Shown: one piece after another, positions 1 through 11,217 of the stretch
Numbering within the stretch: the stretch's first letter is position 1
Layout: each line of letters opens with the position of its first letter
Source: Primulina eburnea
Lineage: Eukaryota > Streptophyta > Magnoliopsida > Lamiales > Gesneriaceae
DNA: 64,000 bases
Direction of reading: 5' to 3'
NCBI RefSeq assembly: GCF_022965805.1
Contig: NC_133101.1
Location: forward strand, 11,073,069 to 11,137,068
Notes under the pieces: generated by a model
The model's database searches: none
Told to the model about the DNA's origin: nothing
What the model saw: only the letters and a program-made list of their open reading frames with translations
Made by a program: the position numbers and the translations under genes

Positions 1-2487
1 TGGGCCCATCCCGATTGAAAAAAAGCCCACAAAAGTCAAAACACAGGTTATACACAAAGATATGGCCCAAATCAATTTATGATCTGTGTTTGAAATAATT
101 GTCAGCCCAGTACCCAGGCCCACTAGACTCAAAATCATCCCCGCCATGCTAGATAGAAGCAACGGCCGCCGTCCGATCCTATCCAGCAAAAACGTCGCCA
201 CCAAGATGAAGATAGTTTTCGTGAATCCGACGGCCATTGTCGCGTGTAGCTTATCGGTATCGTTCTTTATCCCCGCCTTCTCAAATATCTCTGGGCTATA
301 CAATACCACGGAGTCGATCCCACTTGCTTGTTGGAAAAAATGTATCCCAAGGCCGCATAATAGGATGTGGCGCACGGCGGGGGTAGGGCGGAGGAAGAGC
401 TCACGCCAGACGCCTTCGCCGCGGTGGCGTACGGGAACCGAAACGATGTCGTCGTCGCAGTTCTCGGGAATGCCTGCTACTTCTTTGATATCTGCTAATC
501 TTGATCTGGATTCCTCCGGTGAATCGGAGGTTTTGTCGAGTACACGTTTGGCTTGGCCAAGTTGGCCTTGCATTACAAGCCAACGCGGCGATTCTGGCAT
601 GGCAAGGACCGCGACAGCCACAAGTACAGAGGGGATTGCGCCGAGTCCGAGCATGAATCTCCACCCTATATCCGTCGGGAGCTTTGAGAATGCGTAATTA
701 GAGACGTAACCAAGAAGTATACCTGTGAAACATGCAACATGGCATTAACACGTGCATCGAAGTTTTTGTGTTCAATTTTTTTTCTAGGGAAAAATTATAT
801 TTTTGAATAATTAAAACTCAGTTTTAATCTACTACATACATACGATTGATGTTTGTTTTACAATTTAGTTTTGTCCAAAAGTTCTGTGAGACGGTCTCAC
901 AGTTCGTATTTTGTGAGACAAATATCTTATTTGAGTCATCCATAAAAATTATTATTTTTTAGTATAAGAATATGATTTTTTATTGTAAACATCGGTAGGG
1001 TTGACCCGTCTCACAGATAAAGAAGAGATCTACTATTGTAAGATGTGTCAAGCATCTGATGATAAAATTATAATTATATAAATGGTCTTGTAATTTACAT
1101 TTTGTTTATTTTTAATTATGTTAACGATGAATTTATAATTTTAATCCTAAAACTTGCACGTTTTGTTGTTGTTGCTATTTTTGGTCTTTTACGATAAATT
1201 ATCATTTTTAGTCGTGTAATTTATATATTGTTTTCATTTATTATAATTTAACTTACATATTTTTTTTCCTGATAGACATGATGAACTCAAAAAAAAAAAA
1301 AGTTATATGATTAGAAACAAAAATTCTACGTAACATAATCAAAAATGAAAAAAATTGTAAATTACATGATTAGAATATAAATTTATTGCTAATATGATAA
1401 AAAGTTAAAAAAAATTTGTAAATTATAGGAACAAAAAATTTAATTTTCTCAGCATCACACTGATCAAAAATTTTATTTTTAAAAATTTGTACTCTGTCTT
1501 AAATTTTAATTTAAAACTCCCAATAATCTTTGGTTGATTTGAATATTCTTATTACATGCATCACACTCTAGCCCGTAGACTTGAATGTCTCTCCCAATTA
1601 TTTCGGACAGCTAAGCTAAAAAACGACACATAAATATTTTCCACGGGGACCAATTATGTCACTTTTCTTTACGAGATTAATCATGTGCACGACAAAAATA
1701 TATATATCAATAAAGCAGTAAAAACTAAATAAATGCACAGTGAAGTTATCCACAAAATTAAGGTCAAGGTAGTGTTACGTACCAAAGTTGATGAACACTT
1801 CAGGAAAAGAAGTCAGGAAGCCCCGGGAGGAAGCCGGTGCCACCTCCGCAGTGTACACCGGAGCGATCATCAGTGCGTAGCCGACGCCTATGCCTGCCAC
1901 AAAGCGGCCCGTCATGAGGAAGGCATAGTCGGTGGCTAATCCCATGAGCAAGGCCCCGGCGAAGAATATCACTCCGGCCAAGACTATGGTGTAGCGACGG
2001 CCGATCCAGTCGGAGGTACGTCCGGCGGCGGCCGCGCCCAGGAGCGAGTAGAGGTTCAGAATTCCCATGATCACTTCTTCTTGTACTACGGTCATTCTAA
2101 TGTTCTTTCGGATGTAGATTATTGCTCCAGTCATCACTCCTATATCTGAATTATATACACACAATAATATCAAACATTATTATATTTTTCTTACCCAAAA
2201 AATTAATTTATATACATGTTATTTTTATCTTTTCTTGATATTTTTTTATTCATGACCTTGTCGATTGACAAAATTGAAATTTTATCTAAAAATTGGGCAC
2301 CAAAAAAGTGAACTAGCTAGCAAGAATAAAAAATACCATATCCAAGTAAGATGGATGTCATGGAGGCTAAGAAAGAGCATGCCAAAGCATATTTGTTTCT
2401 CTTCGGTTTCGCCGGTGGATCGAAAGCCGAAATGGGTTCGACATGGCCGGAGGAGACACCATGTTTTCTCGGTTTACCGTTGTCCAT
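1..2487 (-). CDS. PLT5: Polyol/monosaccharide transporter (PLT/PMT type), 3' end beyond window
   Basis: Plasma-membrane H+/polyol or monosaccharide symporter of the major facilitator superfamily, by resemblance to plant PMT/PLT proteins. Exons read by eye: 2487-2337 (starts MDNGKPRKHG, ends ILLGY), 2145-1783 and 722 to beyond position 1. GT/AG sites and phases join cleanly to give LGYDIGVMTGA and VFINFGILLGY. Visible family signatures are GRTSDWIGRRYT (RxGRR loop), the APVYTAEVAPASSRG helix region, PESPRWLVMQG, FFQQASGID and LLDRIGRRPLLL. The frame is open to the window edge at GFFSIGMGP, so roughly the last third is missing here. Intron 2 (1782-723) holds a MITE copy. The symbol is by resemblance only; substrate specificity cannot be read from sequence. 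Confidence 0.9.
875..1020 (+). repeat. MITE copy 1 (GAGACGGTCTC family) in transporter intron
   Basis: Contains GTGAGACGGTCTCAC near 887-900 and TTGACCCGTCTCACAG near 1001-1016, the two conserved ends of a short element seen about ten times in this window. The interior is AT-rich. It lies in intron 2 of the transporter. Confidence 0.75.
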
Positions 2488-3154
2488 GATGATGATAATG
2501 ATTGGCGGCGGCAGTAGCAGTTTGATTTGCCACTAGTTTTGGAGTGCGAGGCCGAGTGACTTGGTACGTACGTTGGAGTTGAGTGGATTGACTATAAATA
2601 GAAGAATTATTGAACTACGTTAATGGAAACAATAATTTTATAAAATTATATATAAACAAGAACAAAAAAAATTGAATTACAAACTCGACACATGTAACAT
2701 GTTTGCATTTTTCTTTTTGTATAGTTTACATACAAATAATATCAAGAAGAATAAATTACAATGTTCTTCGAAAAAAGTGGACATAACATGCATGCTTACG
2801 TCAATATAAAATTAAATCATTTTTAATGCATTGATTGATTGGTACTAAAAACTCACTTGAGAGACGTTATTTATATGAGCAGCGATCTCATCTATTCAAC
2901 ATATGAGACGTGTGTTGAGTGTAAATCAAAACTATTCATCCTTATATCTTTATTGAATTAGTGACCATGATTTGTCCACTCAACATATTTGACATGTGAT
3001 GAATTTGATAAAGATACTATCCATGTAGATGACATGAACAAAATCTAAGAACCCCACATTTCACAGTTCTCTACGTCTGGTAGCAATTTTAATTTAGAAT
3101 TATATTTTTTTTAAAATATATATATATTTCTTTATTTTCTTATATCTAATTAAG
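2488..3154. other. Transporter 5' flank with an imperfect inverted repeat
   Basis: No gene is visible. This is the upstream region of the minus-strand transporter. At 2894-2921 and 2978-3005 two ~28-base stretches (ATTCAACATATGAG... and its imperfect complement) form a possible hairpin with a 56-base loop. It may be a small MITE remnant; weak. Confidence 0.4.
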
Positions 3155-3337
3155 GCAAAAACTTGTGTGAGACGGTCTCACGGGTCGTATTTGTGAGACG
3201 GTTCTTTTATTTGGGTCACCCATGAAAAAGTATTACTTTTTTATGCTAAGAGTACTACTTTTTATTATGAATATTGATAGGGTTGACCCGTCTCACGGAT
3301 TATGACCCGTGAGACGGTCTCACATGAGACTCACTCT
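3155..3337 (+). repeat. MITE copy 2 (GAGACGGTCTC family), well preserved
   Basis: About 183 bp from GCAAAAACTTGTGTGAGACG to the GTGAGACGGTCTCACATGAG end. Both ends carry the 15-base palindrome GTGAGACGGTCTCAC. The inner part has GGTTGACCCGTCTCACGG. It is one of the best copies for defining the family. Confidence 0.85.
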
Positions 3338-3567
3338 CTAATTAATCCAATTATTTTAGACTTTCTTTCCCAGAAAATATTCTTTTTATGTATCGTTTTT
3401 CTTATTAATGACTGTTACTGCTACTGTTACAGCTACAGCCGTCACGGAGCGAGGAGGTTCCTCAGGAGCGATGCATCTCCGGCCTCTCTTTTCCTCGACT
3501 TCCTAGGACAATTACACTTAATTTAATAAGAGAGATTTTATAATTTTATATAGGTTGCGTTTGCATC

Positions 3568-4700
3568 CACTACAAGAAATTTAATAATCAACAACACATA
3601 TACGACAACGGTTTTCAGTAAAACCGTTGTTAAAAAACTTTTTAACAACGGTGTTAGTGAAAACCGTTATCGTATGACGTTTTTAAGCAAAAGAAAATGG
3701 TTTTATCAAAGACAACGGTTTTTAGGGTCAATGACAACGGTTCTAAAAAACCGTTGTTTTTTAGCGTTTACGACAACGGTTCTATGAACTGTTGTCGATA
3801 AAAATATTTTTTTGGACAATCGACGATGGTTACCGTTGTCGACTAAAGTGTTTTTTCGACAAACAATAATGGATTGAGGATCTGTTGCTATATTTAGCGA
3901 CGGTTTCGCTAAAACCGTTTCGCTAATTCAAAATGACGACGGTTTTGATAACAACCGTCGCTAAAATTGGCGACGGTTTTAGGTAGAACTGTCGCTAAAT
4001 ATAGCGAAGGTTAAACCCAAACCGTCGCAATATTTCAAAATTGAAAAAAACCGCAATAATTAGCGATGGTTTTAAGTATAACCGTTGCTATTAGCGACAG
4101 TTATACCAATAACCGTCGTAAACTTTATTTAAATACCAGCACTTCCGATCCATTTTTTCCACCCACTTCACAGCACTTAAAATTTTTTTCTCTTACACAA
4201 TTTTAACACTTTACAACACTTAAATTTTTCTTTTACACGATTTAATTTCGATTTAGGGTAAATTTTTTCCCTTTAATTTTTGGTAACTTTTTAAGTGTTT
4301 GTTAATATCATGAATATTGTTAGCCTATTCAAATTGTAAGTTTTTTAGATTTATTAAATTATTAAAAATAATTTTTTTTATTTTCCCGAAAATATTAGCG
4401 ACCAAAATCATGATCTAACCGTCGCTAAAATTAGCGACGAAAATAATGAACTATTTGTCGCTAATTTTAGTGACGGTATTTACAATCAACGACGGTTTTA
4501 CATAAATCCGCCGCTAATTTTGTAGGCGAGAGATTTCGAAAACTGTCGCAAATTATAGCTACAACAACGAAAAAAATCCATTGCCTTTGAGCGCACCCTT
4601 TAACATGTGTTTTAACAATAGTTTTAAATTACCTACGAGATCGATTAATTTCAAATCAATGAATTTAATTCAAATGTGTTTCTGTTGTGTAGAGAAATAA
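3568..4700 (+). mobile_element. CACTA (En/Spm-like) transposon terminal fragment
   Basis: Starts with CACTACAAGAAA, the terminal motif of plant CACTA elements. It is followed by a dense sub-terminal array of GCGACGGTTTT / AACCGTCGC and ACAACGGTTTT units in both orientations (3600-4120), then a second weaker array (4395-4590). No transposase ORF is seen. A matching ...TTGTAGTG end is not clear; TTTCTGTTGTGTAG near 4680 could be a decayed one. The right limit is therefore approximate. Probably non-autonomous or truncated. Confidence 0.7.
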
Positions 4701-5339
4701 AAGTACAAATTTCAAATTCATCTCATACATGTTTATATAATATTTCATATATACCTTGGGTACAGAGTCCAAACTACCAAGGGCGTCCAAAAAATACATG
4801 GGTAACTAATTAATTTGCTGATGTCATTGAATTACAACCCAGCCATGTGAAATCCTCATACTGATTAAGAAATGGTATGGGGATTTCAAATTATAACACA
4901 ATTATTTTTTAAAAAATATTTCCATTTCAAGAAAAAAAAATGTTTAGGAGGATGTGTTTTTAGGGAAATGGAGATCATTTGTTAAATTGTCTTGGAGGAA
5001 AGGTTAACATTTTAAATCTTTGGAAATTATATCCCTAGAGTCCAATCTGATTTTTTTTTTAATAAAGAGCCCAATTTAAGATCTGAGATTGATGAATTTA
5101 TATGAGACATTTTATTTACACTTACATGTGATGTTACAAGTACTACATTAATCTAATAAATTTTATGCATGAAGTCAACTATAGTTTGTAAATACTTTAA
5201 AAAAAACTAATTATTTATTTTTTTTCTTTGTAAAATTATTCGAATTCGTAAAAGATGAAACATTAACTCTATGGTATAAAAAAAAAATATCGTATATCGG
5301 AAAAACTTTGTGCTTTTATCAATGAAGATACCTAGAAAT
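4701..5339. other. AT-rich intergenic, nothing recognised
   Basis: No ORF, tRNA or clear repeat is visible between the CACTA fragment and the TSD of the gypsy element. Confidence 0.6.
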
Positions 5340-5344
5340 CAATT

Positions 5345-7458
5345 TGTGGGGACCCGGACGCTAATCATGTTCTAAATTATCATTAGGACTAATTAATCAA
5401 TAATTAAAAACAGGGTCTAAATTTTTTTTTTAATACAAAGCGGAAACGTAATGTAATTTACTTCAAATTACATATTAAACATAAACATACAAATCTTGTG
5501 TTATCTACAAGAATTCAACTAGGTTCAACTACATATCAGTGCTGAATCCTAAGTTGCTTCGAAGCCCGGATCTCCACATTATCTAGTCCAGCCTCGTTCC
5601 CTTCTTGACCATGATCCTTGCCCACCTGTTGCCATGCACACATACAAACAAGACAACAGCCGAATAACTCCGGTGAGAATTACATTCCCAGTATAAATCA
5701 TGTATACATGCAATCATATAAACTAATTACAAGCATGTAACAGACATTCATAACATATATCCAAATCAGAATATAATCCATATCAAGAATAAATTCTATT
5801 CTAAACATGTACCATTATCAGGAACATAACTCAATATGTACCATATTCAGGAACATAATCAATAGAACGCAATATAACTGTCAATTAAACTCATGACTCC
5901 ACATTTTAGACTAGACTTAATCCTAGCCTAGGGATCCCGGTTTCCAGATGTGGTATTCCTATATCGACCAACAGTAATAGAAAAGACTCCAGTTCTATCC
6001 AAGTCGATATAACCAAACATCCAGTGTCCTGACATATCCGTCATAGACTGTGGTCTATCGCCAATACACTATCTTGTGACATCGTGCAATGTACCCGTGG
6101 TTACCCCGCCACTATCAAGTACTTCTGTCACAAGATTACTCGTCTAATGCATGCTCCTATAAATCCAGAGAACAGACATTTAATCAAATCAATAAACACA
6201 ATGAGAAAACATAATAATAAGTATGTGATTTATGGAAACTCAAGTATATCCTACTTGAGTCAATGTCCCAATACCACATTGACTTATACCTTTATCTTCT
6301 CGGTCTGACGAAGACGAAGTCCCGAATTCAAGTATGTCCATATCAAATCTGAAATAACAATATCGAATAGACTGTGTCAATATACCGCTCAATTCAAAGC
6401 CTGTTCTGATCAATACTCAAATCAAACATAATCTGATCAATATCGAATCAAAACACAATCCCATTCATATTGACAATATCATGATATACTCGAAGTCACT
6501 ACTGAAACTGATCATAATCAATCTACTGATGTTTCGATGGTATAACAGTACAATTTTAGTAACCCCGTCAATTCTAACATCACAGATATAATACAAGAAC
6601 TCATAATCAATCTCAATACAAAGTCTCATGTCAAATCTGTACAGTCCCGCAATACCGGCAATACAGTATCAGTACAAACAAATCAACAACTCATCTGATT
6701 CAACTCTGATTGATATCAATATTTTATTCTCAATTCAACTCTGAATCTGATTAATCTGAATTAATTCCAATCAGCGGCACATCGGCACAATCTCAGTATT
6801 CCCGTCAATACCATATCACCAGATATTAATTACAAATCATAACCCATATCCGATACAATCCATAATTCATTCATATTCTAAATCTGTCCGATTTCAAATC
6901 AATATAATCAAAAAATCATAACAATTCCATAATCAGTTTGTTTCTAAATCTGACTTCGATTCTACGATTTCTAATATATCCAGAACACCATATATGAATT
7001 ATATCAAATTTCAACAACATCATATTTTCAAATGATTACAGAACTCAGTAAAACTTACGTCCAGTTAAAGCCGTTGACGAGAGGATCACAGAACTGTGTT
7101 CGGATTAAAAATCGGATCACCGGTACATGCAAAATCAAATTTTTATCATTAAATAAGACTTGAGGGATTTTGAGGATTTCTCCCTGGAGGTTTCGGCTCC
7201 TTCTTTATGAAAATCTAAAGAGCATGAAGCTTATATATATCCAGGTGCATGAGAAGACAAGTGTCCTCAACTCTCATTATTGCATTTTAGTCCCTCAACT
7301 TTTCACTATTTGCAAATCGGCCCCTATTCAATATTTTCGATTCAATTTCAATCCTAAATAAGTTCAAACATTTTGGAATATAATTCAACACTCCATAATT
7401 CTCTAATTCAATAATCTCGGTTTAAAATAATATCATTTCTATAATCTCGGACTTTACA
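5345..7458 (-). repeat. 3' LTR of gypsy element
   Basis: Left copy on the plus strand, 3' LTR in element orientation. It matches 11218-13328 throughout with scattered substitutions and small indels. A run of alternating TA at 7231-7240 (minus strand) is a candidate TATA region of the LTR promoter. Confidence 0.95.
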
Positions 7459-7473
7459 ATTCTCCCCCTCTAA
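7459..7473 (-). other. Polypurine tract of gypsy element
   Basis: On the minus strand a purine run AGAGGGGGAGAAT lies directly upstream of the 3' LTR, as expected of the plus-strand primer site. Confidence 0.8.
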
Positions 7474-9934
7474 GATACGATTTCGTCCTCGAAATCACAG
7501 GTAGTCAAGTCAGATATCAACACGAAACGTATACAAGAGGTAAATCAGAGAACTTATCTCAATGAATCAATTCTGAAATTTCAATCTCATAACAGATTCT
7601 GTCTTTCAGATAGTCTCATTGGCCTACTGACAACCTTATTGTGTTATCAACAACAGAATAATCTTCGTTCTGAAATATTTTTTTTTACGGATCTCTCATT
7701 CCAATCTGGAATAAGAATTCAAGAAGTATAACATCGTAATACCCCCTTAAATAACTCTAATAAAATCAGTCTCGCAATACTGGCTGTATAACATCCGTAT
7801 ATACTAATTCATAGCTCTTAATAACTCAATCTCGGCTTCAAATACCGACAGTCATCACCTGACGTTGGCATATTTCATATCAACTTCCGAGCTATCTTCA
7901 TTTTTTTTTTCGAATCAGTTTCATTTTCCTCATCAGATTTTTGATCCTATCAGATTCAGTTTCAAGTATCATCGATATATATAAATCACCATACAACGGA
8001 GATTAACAGTTCTCACTGTACAACATCTCAAATGATGTCATCTTAATACTCATCTGATAGCTCTCGCTGTACGAAAATTCATAAATGACAATCAATCCTG
8101 TCAACTAGTGCTAAAATCCAGCACTACAGTTCCTGGATATCCTCCAGTATTAAGATAGTTTACTCCGACTATCCTCCAATCTATAAATCATAGATCGAAG
8201 TTCATGATATACATTCTGCCAAAAGTACAAAATCAAACGAGAATCACAGTCTGACATAATTAACTTTGGCATTCCATACAATCTAACCTCTGTTTCTGAC
8301 ATAAATCCCCATCATCTGGTCATATATGTGCCTCTTCCTGTATAATATAACATGTACAGATGTGAACAATCGTTTAATCACGATCACTATCTTGGCCAGA
8401 TTGCAGTAGTGTCATCACACAATCCATAGAAATGTACTCCCATTTCTATTTAGAAATCAATAATCAAGATCAGTAATCTAAAAGTTTCTATCTTTCTGTC
8501 TTCATCTGTCAGCGATTTAGACATTTCAATACAAATTCTGACATAACTGATTTCATCTGTTTATATCAAAACTGTCTATTCGAATTATCACACATTTCTT
8601 GTTACCAGAATAATACTGAATCTACTACTGTGTGCATCTGACAATACCTGTCATTTCAAATTCGAATATCTGACACATACAAATCAGCTAATAATATAAA
8701 TTAAAGAAAGATACCTACCTGGTATTCGGTTCTGACTATCAAAATCAAGTTCTGAACAGTCTGATTAAACTTTTGAACTGCTTTAATCTTCAAAATCATC
8801 TCTGACTCGACTGAACTGTATATAGGCTCAACGGTTCATAACAATCGGTATTAAACACGGACTTGGAATGATAACAATATCGGATCAGATTCAAAATATC
8901 AATACGCAATACTGATCTAATAATTGCATAGAACGCAATTTCTGACATTTCGAACATTCTGCCATATTCAATGTCGTTCTCAGCCACTGATCACGGTTTT
9001 ATTGTGCTACAATCAATCAGTATACTATCTTCAGATATCACAGACTCTGAATACAATCTGTTACAATCCCGATTCATATCCAAACAATTCTGTATACAAC
9101 AATCTCAGTTCCCAGAATACTCAATACCATTTCAACTGTTCAATTCAATCAATCATATGCTACGAATATATCAAAATGTCATAGATAAACCGAGCATAAC
9201 CCATAAACGGAACTGAAGTACTTTACCGAGAAACATATAATCAGATGTAACTCTAACTCTTCAGGCAGTAAATCTTTCAATTGATATCTCAATTCTCTCA
9301 ATTCCATCAATATCAGTCTATAAGAAATTCTAAAATGAAACCAATACCTGGTATCAAATCAAGACTGAAATAACTCTCCCTGATACAGGACAAACCTGAA
9401 ATCTCATCTGAAAGACTATAGCAAACTTCCTGCTACTAGTAAATCAATCCCTGATAGGCTCAGCTTCAGTCATCAACTGAATACATAAGGAATTACTCCA
9501 TTCCTTTCGAAAATCATCGAACCATAAACAATACAGATATCAAGGAATTCAAAATCGAGAATCCTTACTGTATATCATTCATTCCTTGGCCATTTCAGGT
9601 CCGAATCTTACCATCTCCTGGCAAGACTCTATAATAGCTCTGTACTTGTTCGATGTATCAATATCAATCACGCAGTCATCATCAGACAATACAAGTACAA
9701 GCTAGTCTAATTCAATCTTATTCTCAACTTACTGCAGTATACAATATATTACAGAATATCACTGATATCAAATTCTTTCCCCAAAAAGGTAAGGAATCAA
9801 TACTACAGTAAATACAGACTCACCAGGTACAACATATATCAATGCAACTCAGTCAAAGATAATCGTAGTGAATGCATTAGTATATATCAATACATATGCG
9901 ATATAATCATAAAAGAGTAGTACATGTCGCTATA
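7474..9934 (-). pseudogene. Decayed pol region of gypsy element
   Basis: No open frame is left. The minus-strand reading is still collinear with the integrase part of the intact gypsy at 22976-27394. For example, 8030-8160 resembles 23575-23750, 8240-8340 resembles 23800-23880, and 8390-8460 resembles 23940-24050. The stretch is only about 2.4 kb where an intact pol needs over 3 kb, so deletions as well as point mutations have occurred. The protease/RT part near 9600-9900 is barely recognisable. Confidence 0.65.
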
Positions 9935-10894
9935 TCATCGAGTGTGTCCTGGGTCTGTTCCTCGATCACCACACCCAGATGATCCCGCTCCCTGATATCT
10001 TCGGGAACCTCTCTGTGAACAAACTCTAGCAAAGTGTCCAGACTGTCGGCAGATGTTGCAACTACCAGTCACTCTCTGGCATTGCTCTGTGGGATGTCTT
10101 CCTCCGCAAGTCCTGCAATAAACTCCAGTATAACTCGGGCTAGAACCACTGGAGCTAGATGAACCACTCGGTCCACTTCCCACTTTCTTAAACTGTTTCT
10201 TTCGAGCTTTCAGCAACTCATGCTTCCCACTCGTACTGCCACTATCAAATCTGTGAGGGTGTGTCTGGGGTTGCATCGCACACAACCTTCCTAGTTGTCT
10301 AATCAGACTTGCCTCCGCTCTCTTCGCTCTACTCAAGGCATCAGCAAAACGGTAAGGTTGCTGCATATTCATCAATGCAACTACCTCCGAGTTCAATCCT
10401 CTGATGAACTGAGTCGTTACCGCTTCATCGTTCCCAGCTACATGAGGAGCAAAACGCAGTAGAGTAGAGAATTTAGCAACATACCCTTCAGTATTCAGTT
10501 GACCTTGCCTCAAATTTTCAAATTCTGCTTTCTTGTCCTCTCGGTACGAAACTGAGAAAAATCTTCGATAAAATTCAGTTCTGAATATTTCCCACGAAAT
10601 CACTGTACCTCTCTGTTCTAACATTCTTTTACTTGTAATCCACCAACTCCTGGCGGCTTCTCGTAACTGGTTAGGCACCATTTTAACTCTCTGTTCATCT
10701 GTACAATCAAGTAAATCGAACAGTATTTCTATGTCATCAAACCAGTTCTCACAATCTTCAGACGTTTCGATACCACTCAGAATCGGCGGCTGAAATAACT
10801 GAAACTCTCTTAACTTTATTTCCATCTGAGTTTCTGATACATTTATCTGATCAGACGAAGTACTACCCTTTTCTGGAATTCTTCTAGGAGGTAT
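9935..10894 (-). CDS. gag protein of the decayed gypsy element (start codon apparently lost)
   Basis: Capsid-nucleocapsid protein of a Ty3/gypsy element. The open frame from the first ATG (10825) is 296 codons. The retrotransposon gag domain is visible (EAARSWWIT, FYRRFFSVSYREDKKAEFENLRQG, FSTLLRFAPHV), followed by a Ser-rich linker and two zinc knuckles, CRTCGGRHPTEQC and CNICRQSGHFARVC. The same frame stays open upstream to IPPRR at 10894. Gypsy gags commonly begin MPPRR (compare MPPKR at 13830), so the original ATG has probably mutated to ATA at 10894-10892. It is the only long frame left in this element, while pol is destroyed. Expression is doubtful. Confidence 0.8.
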   Translation of the reverse strand: MPPRRIPEKGSTSSDQINVSETQMEIKLREFQLFQPPILSGIETSEDCENWFDDIEILFDLLDCTDEQRVKMVPNQLREAARSWWITSKRMLEQRGTVISWEIFRTEFYRRFFSVSYREDKKAEFENLRQGQLNTEGYVAKFSTLLRFAPHVAGNDEAVTTQFIRGLNSEVVALMNMQQPYRFADALSRAKRAEASLIRQLGRLCAMQPQTHPHRFDSGSTSGKHELLKARKKQFKKVGSGPSGSSSSSGSSPSYTGVYCRTCGGRHPTEQCQRVTGSCNICRQSGHFARVCSQRGSRRYQGAGSSGCGDRGTDPGHTR

Positions 10895-11200
10895 ATCTGA
10901 TGATCACAAAAGTCAGTAATCACAGGAGATAAATCAATCTCAGTCCCTTTCTGATCAGCTTACCTCTGATCAACATTTGTTCTGATTTATTTCAAATCAG
11001 ACATATTACCAAATCATTTCAGATATTCAGGTAACATGTAATTAAAACAATAAATCGTACTTAGCATGCTAGCATATACATATAAAGCAACAGTATAAGA
11101 AATCACATGCTATCAATCAAACGCATGTAAGAAAACTCAATCTACCCCGCTCACTCTCCTCTATCTCAGTGCTAAGGAACCTACAGTTCAAGGACCTACG

Positions 11201-11212
11201 GCTCTGATACCA
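11201..11212 (-). other. Primer binding site (tRNA-iMet) of gypsy element
   Basis: Reads TGGTATCAGAGC on the minus strand, complementary to the 3' end of plant initiator methionine tRNA, five bases downstream of the 5' LTR. Confidence 0.9.
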
Positions 11213-11217
11213 CCTGT

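Noticed and set aside
86..697. 203-codon plus-strand frame
   Set aside because: Antisense shadow of transporter exon 3, whose family motifs and splice phases are clear.
11201..11212. tRNA-Met gene
   Set aside because: Only the 12-base complement of the tRNA 3' end, next to an LTR; it is a primer binding site. The same holds at 13698, 17797, 21334 and 27470.
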